Assembly (NCBI GenBank): GCA_021813645.1
Contig: JAKAJW010000297.1
Span: 1 to 5,750 of the forward strand
Origin: Pseudomonadota bacterium
GTDB taxonomy: Bacteria > Pseudomonadota > Alphaproteobacteria > Rhodobacterales > Rhodobacteraceae
Direction: 5' to 3'
Length of the DNA stretch: 5,750 bases
Numbering within the stretch: the first letter of the stretch is position 1; each line of letters begins with the position of its first letter. Both the position numbers and the translations under genes were made by a program. Under the pieces are notes generated by a model that saw only the letters and a program-made list of their open reading frames with translations, ran no database searches and was not told where the DNA came from. This document shows positions 1 to 4,890 of this stretch, in pieces.

Positions 1-1552
1 CTTGGGGCTGCTCAGCCAGTCCTCGAACATCGTCATCAACCTGACGATGCAGGCCCGCGGTCTGCCGGTGGCCTATGTCGCCTGTCTCGGCAACGCCGCC
101 CAGGTCGGGCTGGCGGAACTGGCCGAGGCGCTGCTGGCCGACGCGCGGGTGACGGCGCTGGGGCTCTATGTCGAGGGGATCGACGATGCGCCGGCCTTTG
201 CCGCGCTTGCCGAGGCGGCGCGGGCGGCGGGCAAGGGGATCGTGGCGATCAAGGCGGGCAAGACCGCGGCCGGGCGTTCGGCCGCGGCCTCGCACACCGC
301 GGCGCTGGCGGGGGGCGGTGCCGCATCCTCGGCCTTCTTGCGCCAGGCCGGCGTGGCCGAGGTGGCGACGCCGTCGGAGCTTCTCGAGGCGCTGAAGATC
401 CTCCATGTCCACGGCCCGCTGCCCGGCCGGCGGTTCTGCTCGCTCTCCTGCTCGGGCGGCGAGGCGGGCCTGGTGGCCGATCTCGCCGCCCGGACCGACC
501 TGGCCTTCCCGCCACCCACCGCGGCGCAACGACAGCGCTTGGGCGAGCTGCTCGGCCCGCTGGTGGCGATTGCCAACCCATTGGATTATCATACCTTCAT
601 CTGGGGCGACGGGGCGCGCACCACAGAGGTCTTCACCACCATGCTCGCGGGTTACGATGCCGGCCTCTTCGTCATCGATCCGCCGCGGCCCGACCGCTGC
701 GACCCGTCTTCGTTCCAGCCGGCGCTCGACGCGATCGAGGCGGCGGGACGGGCGACAGGCAAGCCCGCCTTCCCGGTCGCCTCGCTGCCGGAGAATTTCG
801 ACGAGGCGCTGGCGGAGGCGACGATCGCCCGCGGCTTCGCGCCGCTGATGGGGCTGGAGACGGCGCTGGCCGCGATCTCCGCTGCCGCGGTGCCGGCGGG
901 GCTTGCGGGTTGGCGGCCGCTGCCGGCAGGCGAGACCGGGCCGCGGCGGATGCTGCCGGAGACCGCCGCCAAGGCCCGCCTCGCGGCCGCCGGGGTGGCG
1001 GTGCCGAAGGGGGTGACGGCGCCGACGCTCGGCGCGCTCCTGCCTTTGGCGGCGGGGCTCAAGCCGCCGCTGGCGTTGAAGGGGCTTGGCTTCGCGCACA
1101 AGACCGAGGCGGGGGCGGTGCGCCTGGGCCTCGCCTCGCTGGCGGGGACGACGGAGATGCCCGGTGCGCGAGGCTACCTGGCCGAGGAGATGGTGGCCGG
1201 CGGGGTGGCGGAGCTGCTGATCGGGCTCCGGCGCGATCCGGTCTACGGCGCGACGCTGACGCTCGGCCTCGGGGGCGTGACGGCGGAGCTGATGGCCGAT
1301 ACGGTGACGCTGGTGCTGCCGGTCGACGCCGGTGAGGTGGCGGCGGCGCTGCGACGGCTGCGGCTCTGGCCGCTGCTGGACGGCTACCGCGGCCGACCGA
1401 AGGCCGATCTCGGCGCGGCGGTGACGGCGACGCTGGCGCTGCAGGCGGCGTTTCTGGACGACCCCGTGCTTCAGGAGATCGAGGTCAATCCCTTGATCCT
1501 GAAGGCAAGCGGGGCTGTGGCGGTGGATGCGGTGATCTGGGAGACGGACTGA
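1..1552 (+). CDS. Acyl-CoA synthetase (NDP-forming), acetate-CoA ligase family; 5' end missing
   Basis: C-terminal 516 or so residues of a fused two-part acyl-CoA synthetase that makes an acyl-CoA from acid, CoA and a nucleoside triphosphate through a phosphohistidine, in the cytosol. The frame is open to the left edge and position 2 (TTG) sits inside a domain, so it is not the start; the N-terminal CoA-binding Rossmann domain lies outside. Counting from position 2, residues 1-160 are a succinyl-CoA-ligase-like flavodoxin domain (LLSQSSNIV at 3-11), with SHTAALAG at 97-104 supplying the likely phosphorylated His98. Residues about 315-516 are an ATP-grasp domain: LALKGLGFAHKTEAGAVRLG (358-377), a Gly-rich GLGGVTAELM stretch near 422-431, and EIEVNPLIL (492-500). 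The family is certain, the acid substrate is not. The stop overlaps the next start, suggesting translational coupling with the crotonase; carnitine-like or other branched or short acids are possible substrates. Confidence 0.93.
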   Translation, partial: LGLLSQSSNIVINLTMQARGLPVAYVACLGNAAQVGLAELAEALLADARVTALGLYVEGIDDAPAFAALAEAARAAGKGIVAIKAGKTAAGRSAAASHTAALAGGGAASSAFLRQAGVAEVATPSELLEALKILHVHGPLPGRRFCSLSCSGGEAGLVADLAARTDLAFPPPTAAQRQRLGELLGPLVAIANPLDYHTFIWGDGARTTEVFTTMLAGYDAGLFVIDPPRPDRCDPSSFQPALDAIEAAGRATGKPAFPVASLPENFDEALAEATIARGFAPLMGLETALAAISAAAVPAGLAGWRPLPAGETGPRRMLPETAAKARLAAAGVAVPKGVTAPTLGALLPLAAGLKPPLALKGLGFAHKTEAGAVRLGLASLAGTTEMPGARGYLAEEMVAGGVAELLIGLRRDPVYGATLTLGLGGVTAELMADTVTLVLPVDAGEVAAALRRLRLWPLLDGYRGRPKADLGAAVTATLALQAAFLDDPVLQEIEVNPLILKASGAVAVDAVIWETD

Positions 1553-2349
1553 TGGAGTGGAACCGCAGCGAGGGGCCGATCAAGACCCGGCGCGAGGGCG
1601 CGATCCTCGAAGTGACGCTGGACCGGCCGAAGGCCAATGCGATCGATCTGGCGACCAGCCGGATCATGGGCGAGACCTTCCGCGCCTTTCGCGACGACGA
1701 CAGCCTGCGGGTGGCGATCCTCAGGGCGGCGGGGGAGAAATTCTTCTGCCCCGGCTGGGACTTGAAAGCCGCGGCTTCGGGCGACGCGGTGGACGGAGAC
1801 TACGGCGTGGGCGGCTTCGGCGGGCTGCAGGAATTGCCCAACCTCAACAAGCCGGTGATCTGCGCGGTGAACGGCATCTGCTGCGGCGGTGGGCTGGAAC
1901 TGGCGCTGAGCTGCGATCTGATCCTGGCTTCCGCCAATGCCACCTTCGCGTTGCCTGAAATCCGCTCGGGCACGGTGGCCGATGCCGCCTCGATCAAGCT
2001 GCCGAAACGGATTCCCTACCATGTCGCGATGGACCTGCTGCTGACCGGCCGCTGGTTCGACGCCGAAGAGGCGTTGCGTTGGGGGTTGTTAAAGGAAATC
2101 ACGGCGCCGCAAGAGCTTATGGCGAAGACCTGGGCGCTGGCGCGGTTGTTGGAGAGCGGGCCGCCGCTGGTTTATGCGGCGATCAAGGACGTGGTGCGCG
2201 AGGCCGAGGCGATGCGTTTTCAGGATGCGCTGAACCGGATCACCAAGCGGCAGTTCGCCACCGTCGATCGGCTCTATGCCTCGGAGGACCAGCTGGAGGG
2301 CGCCCGCGCCTTCGCCGAGAAGCGCGACCCGGTCTGGAAGGGGCGTTGA
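1552..2349 (+). CDS. caiD: Crotonase-family CoA hydratase/dehydratase, CaiD-like (carnitinyl-CoA dehydratase)
   Basis: 265-residue crotonase-superfamily enzyme, full length for the family (E. coli CaiD is about the same size). From recall it tracks E. coli CaiD along its whole length: LDRPKANAID at 23-32, GEKFFCPGWDLKAAA at 61-75 (first oxyanion-hole strand), GGG at 112-114, and the identical C-terminus AFAEKRDPVWKGR. Both crotonase catalytic glutamates are present, Glu116 (GGGLE) and Glu136 (LPE), 20 residues apart as in enoyl-CoA hydratase. CaiD interconverts L-carnitinyl-CoA and crotonobetainyl-CoA. The loop after Glu136 reads GTVADAAS (140-147) instead of the usual G-x-x-P-x-x-GG type, so this may be a subfamily with another substrate. 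The start is ATG 1552, overlapping the upstream stop by one base (TGATG), with GGGAG at 1539-1543 as ribosome site. Cytosolic; the preceding synthetase is the natural source of its CoA substrate. An ordinary enoyl-CoA hydratase is the alternative. Confidence 0.9.
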   Translation: MEWNRSEGPIKTRREGAILEVTLDRPKANAIDLATSRIMGETFRAFRDDDSLRVAILRAAGEKFFCPGWDLKAAASGDAVDGDYGVGGFGGLQELPNLNKPVICAVNGICCGGGLELALSCDLILASANATFALPEIRSGTVADAASIKLPKRIPYHVAMDLLLTGRWFDAEEALRWGLLKEITAPQELMAKTWALARLLESGPPLVYAAIKDVVREAEAMRFQDALNRITKRQFATVDRLYASEDQLEGARAFAEKRDPVWKGR

Positions 2350-2352
2350 AAA

Positions 2353-2369
2353 GCGACCTCGCTGGTCGC
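2353..2369 (+). other. Small perfect stem-loop between caiD-like and GMC genes
   Basis: Six-base perfect inverted repeat GCGACC / GGTCGC around a TCGCT loop, beginning three bases after the caiD-like stop codon. It is not followed by a T run, so it is a poor intrinsic terminator; it could mark an mRNA processing or stability point inside the operon, or be chance in GC-rich DNA. Confidence 0.35.
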
Positions 2370-2412
2370 ACCCGGGCCTGCCGCCGGCCGCCGGAGGGCT
2401 AGGCTGGCAGCC

Positions 2413-2418
2413 GGGAGG
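2413..2418 (+). promoter_or_regulatory. Ribosome binding site that sets the GMC gene start
   Basis: GGGAGG lies four bases before ATG 2423. The open frame extends 49 codons further upstream, but that extension overlaps the end of the caiD-like gene, is Arg/Pro-rich and lacks family similarity, whereas ATG 2423 leads straight into the FAD-binding strand (DFIIVGAGSAG). The downstream ATG is therefore the start. Confidence 0.75.
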
Positions 2419-2422
2419 CGCG

Positions 2423-4030
2423 ATGGACGCGGCGGATTTCATCATCGTGGGGGCCGGTTCGGCCGGGTGCGTGCTGGCCAACCGGTTATCAGAATCCGGC
2501 AAGTCTCGCGTCCTGCTGATTGAGGCCGGTGGAACGGACCGGCGGCTTTTCGTGCAGCTGCCATTGGGTTACGGCAAGCTCTTCTACAATCCGAAGGTGA
2601 ACTGGCTTTACAAAGCCGAACCTGATCCGGGGTTGGCCGGGCAACGTGACCATTGGCCAAGGGGCAAGCTGCTGGGGGGCTCTTCCTCGATCAATGCGAT
2701 GGTCTATATCCGTGGGCACCGGCAGGATTACGAGCAATGGGCGGCGGCCGGCAACCCCGGCTGGGGCTGGGCGGAGGTGCTCGCCGCCTATCGTGCGATG
2801 GAGGACAACGAGGCCGGCGCGGATGCTTTCCGTGGGGCCGGCGGGCCGTTGTTCCTTTCGGCCAACCGCAAGGGTCTGCATCCGCTGGTCGCCGACTACA
2901 TCGCCGCCTGCGCGGCGGCCGGTCTCGGCTACAACGCCGACTTCAATGGCGAAATCCAAGAGGGCGCAGGCACTTACCAGATGACGATCAAGGCCGCTCG
3001 GCGCAATTCGGCGGCCCGCGCCTTTCTGCGGCCGGCAATGGGCCGCGCCAATTTGCGGGTGCTGACCGAGGCTCTGGTGACGCGGGTGCTGATCGAGGGC
3101 GGCCGCGCGGTCGGGGTCGAACTGCGGCGCGGTGGGGAACTGTTCCAACTGCGGGCGAGGGCCGAGGTGATCCTGGCCGGTGGCGCGGTCAACTCCCCGC
3201 AACTGCTGCAACTTTCCGGCATCGGCCCGGGCGGGCTGCTGCAGGGGCTCGGGCTGCCGGTCCGGATCGACAATCCCCATGTCGGGGCCCATCTGAGCGA
3301 TCACCAGGGGCTGAACTACACCTATCGCGTGACGGTGCCGACCTATAACCAGGAGCTTCGGCCCTGGTGGGGCAAACTCTTGGCGGGGTTGAAGTATTTT
3401 GCGGGTGGGCGGGGGCCGCTGGCGAAGTCGATCAATCACGGCGGCGGCTTCTTCCGCACATCGCCCGACCTCGACCGGCCGAACATGCAGCTGTATTTTC
3501 AGGCTTTTTCGACGCTGATCCCGCGCGAGGGGGAACGGCCGGTGCTGACGCCCGACCCGTTTCCGGGGATGTCGCTCGGGCTGTCGAACTGCCGGCCGAC
3601 CAGCGAGGGGCATATCCGTATCGCTTCGCCCGACCCGCTGATGCCGCCGAAGATCACCGTCAACGCCTTCTCGACGGATCACGACGTGCAGGAAATGTTG
3701 TTGGGGGTCAAGTATTTGCGCAGGATCGCCGCGCAGCCGCCATTGGCCGGGCTGATCGCCGAAGAGCTGCGGCCGGGGCCGGGGGTGGCGACGGATGCGG
3801 CGCTGATCGAGGATTTTCGGCGGCGGGCGGGGACGGTCTATCACCCCTGTTGCACCTGCCGTATGGGGCCCGAGGGGGTGGTGGACGCGCGGCTGCGCGT
3901 CCATGGCGTCGAGGGGCTAAGGGTTTGCGACGCCTCGGTTTTTCCGAACATCATCGCCGGCAACCTGAACGCGCCGGCGATGATGGTGGGCTGGCTGGGC
4001 GCCGCGGCGATTCAGGCCGACCGGCGCTGA
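2423..4030 (+). CDS. GMC-family FAD-dependent alcohol dehydrogenase (choline dehydrogenase-like)
   Basis: 535-residue glucose-methanol-choline oxidoreductase that oxidises an alcohol using FAD, passing electrons to a quinone or other acceptor; the length is typical of bacterial choline and aliphatic alcohol dehydrogenases. An N-terminal dinucleotide-binding fold (FIIVGAGSAGCVLANRL, 6-22, ending in LLIEAG, 31-36) has no signal peptide before it. GMC signature 1 is RGKLLGGSSSINAMVYIRG (80-98) and signature 2 is GGAVNSPQLLQLSGIG (253-268). The C-terminal GMC domain has the catalytic His474 in YHPCCTCRMG (473-482) and the partner Asn516 in GNLNAP (513-518), the His/Asn pair of the choline dehydrogenase branch. 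The Cys-Cys-x-Cys run beside His474 is slightly unusual. It follows the caiD-like gene by 73 bp with no obvious promoter, so co-transcription is likely. BetA, a medium-chain alcohol dehydrogenase or a hydroxy-acid oxidising relative are all possible; the sequence does not decide. Confidence 0.92.
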   Translation: MDAADFIIVGAGSAGCVLANRLSESGKSRVLLIEAGGTDRRLFVQLPLGYGKLFYNPKVNWLYKAEPDPGLAGQRDHWPRGKLLGGSSSINAMVYIRGHRQDYEQWAAAGNPGWGWAEVLAAYRAMEDNEAGADAFRGAGGPLFLSANRKGLHPLVADYIAACAAAGLGYNADFNGEIQEGAGTYQMTIKAARRNSAARAFLRPAMGRANLRVLTEALVTRVLIEGGRAVGVELRRGGELFQLRARAEVILAGGAVNSPQLLQLSGIGPGGLLQGLGLPVRIDNPHVGAHLSDHQGLNYTYRVTVPTYNQELRPWWGKLLAGLKYFAGGRGPLAKSINHGGGFFRTSPDLDRPNMQLYFQAFSTLIPREGERPVLTPDPFPGMSLGLSNCRPTSEGHIRIASPDPLMPPKITVNAFSTDHDVQEMLLGVKYLRRIAAQPPLAGLIAEELRPGPGVATDAALIEDFRRRAGTVYHPCCTCRMGPEGVVDARLRVHGVEGLRVCDASVFPNIIAGNLNAPAMMVGWLGAAAIQADRR

Positions 4031-4051
4031 TACGCCTTCTTTTTCAGAGGC

Positions 4052-4444
4052 TTACATGCCGGGATCGAGGGGGCTTTCGACCTCGCCGCCGGCTTCGGTC
4101 CAGTCCTTGAAGGCGCCGAGGTTGAAGACCTGGGAATATCCCATGTCTTTCAAGACCTTGCCGGAAAGCGCCGAGCGGCCGCCGGAGGCGCAGTAGACGA
4201 TTACCGGGCGGTCGAAGGAAAATTCCTTTGCTGCATAAGGGGTTGCAGGGTCGGCGCGGAATTCCAGCATGCCGCGCGAAACATGCAGCGCACCCTTGAC
4301 CTTGCCGGACTTCTCGACCTCCGGCCCGTCGCGGACATCCACCACCAGCGCGCCGGCGGCGATCATTTCCTTGGCTTCAGAAGGGCTTAGCCGGGGGACG
4401 GCGGCGTTGGCGGCGGCCATCAAATCCTTCACGGTGACGGGCAT
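4052..4444 (-). CDS. Single-domain rhodanese-like sulfurtransferase
   Basis: 130-residue protein with one rhodanese domain spanning about residues 18-120 and no signal peptide, so probably cytosolic. It has VVDVRDGPEVE (34-44), the CH2A-like strand of the fold, and the active loop VYCASGGRSA (83-92) with Cys85 as the persulfide-carrying cysteine and Arg90 closing the CxxGGR loop, followed by NLGAFKDWTEAGG (108-120). Such proteins move sulfane sulfur between thiosulfate, glutathione persulfide or protein persulfides and acceptors such as cyanide or sulfite; the exact partner is unknown. The start has AGGAG (complement of 4451-4455) six bases upstream. It is convergent with the GMC gene, 21 bp apart, with no strong terminator between. 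Its promoter carries a possible sulfide-responsive operator, which would fit induction by sulfide or persulfide stress. It appears to be a one-gene transcription unit. Confidence 0.93.
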   Translation of the reverse strand: MPVTVKDLMAAANAAVPRLSPSEAKEMIAAGALVVDVRDGPEVEKSGKVKGALHVSRGMLEFRADPATPYAAKEFSFDRPVIVYCASGGRSALSGKVLKDMGYSQVFNLGAFKDWTEAGGEVESPLDPGM

Positions 4445-4450
4445 CTCGGG

Positions 4451-4455
4451 CTCCT
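4451..4455 (-). promoter_or_regulatory. Ribosome binding site of the rhodanese gene
   Basis: On the - strand AGGAG lies six bases before the rhodanese ATG (4444-4442). It is a near-ideal Shine-Dalgarno sequence and supports this start codon. Confidence 0.8.
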
Positions 4456-4478
4456 GTGCGCGGTTTCGCGAGAGTTAT

Positions 4479-4494
4479 ATTCGCTTCCATGAAT
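4479..4494. promoter_or_regulatory. ATTC-N8-GAAT operator candidate (SqrR-like box)
   Basis: ATTC at 4479-4482 and GAAT at 4491-4494 are separated by exactly eight bases. As I recall, ATTC-N8-GAAT is the consensus reported for SqrR, the ArsR-family sulfide/persulfide-sensing repressor of Rhodobacter capsulatus. The site sits in the spacer of the rhodanese promoter, touching the -10, where a bound repressor would block RNA polymerase. A rhodanese is a fitting target. The match is seen directly; the regulator assignment is inference. Confidence 0.5.
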
Positions 4495-4498
4495 GGAA
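4485..4498. repeat. Perfect 6-2-6 palindrome in the rhodanese promoter
   Basis: TTCCAT-GA-ATGGAA is a perfect inverted repeat of six bases around a two-base centre. It spans most of the promoter spacer and the inner half of the -35 element, and overlaps the ATTC-N8-GAAT site by ten bases. It may be an alternative dimeric operator or part of an extended one. Confidence 0.6.
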
Positions 4499-4507
4499 CA
4501 AGGGTCT

Positions 4508-4551
4508 ACCGATTTTACACCGATTTCGCACCGATATTACACCGACGTGGC
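4508..4551. repeat. Four direct repeats of 11 bp upstream of the rhodanese promoter
   Basis: Units start at 4508, 4519, 4530 and 4541: ACCGATTTTAC, ACCGATTTCGC, ACCGATATTAC and ACCGACGTGGC. All four share ACCGA and a final C; units 1 and 3 differ at one position and unit 4 is degenerate. The exact 11-bp spacing places equivalent faces about one helical turn apart. The array begins six bases beyond the -35 hexamer of the rhodanese promoter, roughly -40 to -85, where an activator, UP-element or curved-DNA function would act. It may instead be a plain tandem duplication. Confidence 0.7.
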
Positions 4552-4804
4552 GAGCGCCGGGTTAACCGGCGGTAAAGGCCGGCGGCGCAGTCGGACCCGG
4601 CCGCAGATGGCGCAGGGCCGGCACGGCGCATAGGGGGGCGCGATGGCAGCCGAGCCACCCTCGGGCGGACGCCGTCCTCTGGGGGAAGAAGAGTCGTCAG
4701 GACGGGTTCTGCCGTGTGGCCGTTGTGCGCGCCGTGCGGCCGGGGGAACTGCCCTATGCCTGCCATGCGGAAGACGAGAAGGATGGGAAGTCCAGGCGCG
4801 TTGC
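4552..4804. other. Gene-free middle of the rhodanese-carB gap; nothing convincing
   Basis: This stretch contains a short GCCGG/CCGGC inverted repeat around GTTAA (4556-4570) and a near-match to a CtrA-type site (TTAA-N7-TAAA, 4562-4576). Open frames run through it on both strands, but their compositions are Arg/Pro/Gly-rich, they have no family I recognise, and the + strand one from 4643 runs into antisense carB. I see no tRNA, small RNA or mobile-element remnant that I can support. Confidence 0.5.
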
Positions 4805-4839
4805 CCAGCCCTCCGCTGGCGCTCCGGGCGTTCGCGGCT

Positions 4840-4864
4840 GAAAACGCTCCACTGGAGCGCTTTC
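4840..4864 (-). terminator. Putative intrinsic terminator of carB
   Basis: On the - strand, downstream of the carB stop, GAAAGCGCTCC and GGAGCGTTTTC form an 11-base stem with one G-U wobble around an AGT loop. The A run in the left arm and TTTT in the right arm fit a U-tract terminator. The other strand also forms the hairpin, though its T tract (CTTTC) is weaker, so it may act in both directions. Confidence 0.6.
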
Positions 4865-4884
4865 GCCCCGGCGGAGGCCGGGGC
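4865..4884. repeat. Perfect GC-rich hairpin directly after carB
   Basis: GCCCCGGC-GGAG-GCCGGGGC is a perfect eight-base inverted repeat with a four-base loop. It begins six bases after the carB stop codon on the - strand and abuts the terminator hairpin with no base between them. It has no T run of its own and may protect the carB mRNA 3' end or be part of a REP-like element. Confidence 0.6.
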
Positions 4885-4890
4885 CGCCGC

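Larger units (their letters stand above)
4474..4501 (-). promoter_or_regulatory. Sigma70-like promoter of the rhodanese gene
   Basis: On the - strand, -35 TTGTTC (complement of 4496-4501) and -10 TATAAC (complement of 4474-4479) are separated by 16 bases. The -10 matches the consensus at five of six positions and the -35 at three of six. Transcription would begin near 4467, giving a short leader of about 20 bases before the rhodanese ATG. This AT-rich stretch stands out sharply in the GC-rich window. Inferred from sequence only. Confidence 0.6.

Noticed and set aside
2..4. TTG at position 2 as the start of the acyl-CoA synthetase
   Set aside because: It falls inside the succinyl-CoA-ligase-like domain and the family needs an N-terminal CoA-binding domain, so the gene simply enters from outside the window.
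2276..2422. Upstream extension of the GMC frame by 49 codons
   Set aside because: It overlaps the end of the caiD-like gene and has no GMC similarity; ATG 2423 has GGGAGG four bases upstream and begins directly at the FAD-binding fold.
2489..3904. A 471-codon open frame on the - strand opposite the GMC gene
   Set aside because: It is rich in Arg, Pro, His and Gln with no recognisable domain, as expected for the antisense of a high-GC gene. The + strand GMC protein has all its family motifs across the same bases.
4031..4051. A bidirectional terminator between the convergent GMC and rhodanese genes
   Set aside because: Only a four-base GCCT/AGGC stem with the T run inside its loop can be drawn in the 21-bp gap; too weak to call. 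A CGAGG/CCTCG pair just inside the rhodanese end (4066-4085) is also weak.
4515..4766. 83-codon - strand frame in the rhodanese-carB gap
   Set aside because: It has no recognisable motif, an Arg/Pro-rich composition, and its 3' end reads through the 11-bp repeat array, so it is more likely a chance frame.
4566..4841. A + strand frame without ATG ending in ...CHAEDEKDGKSRRVAQPSAGAPGVRG at about 4839, which looked like a gene remnant
   Set aside because: No start codon with a ribosome site, no family I can name, and its C-terminal part is encoded by the palindrome-rich element, which explains the open frame better.
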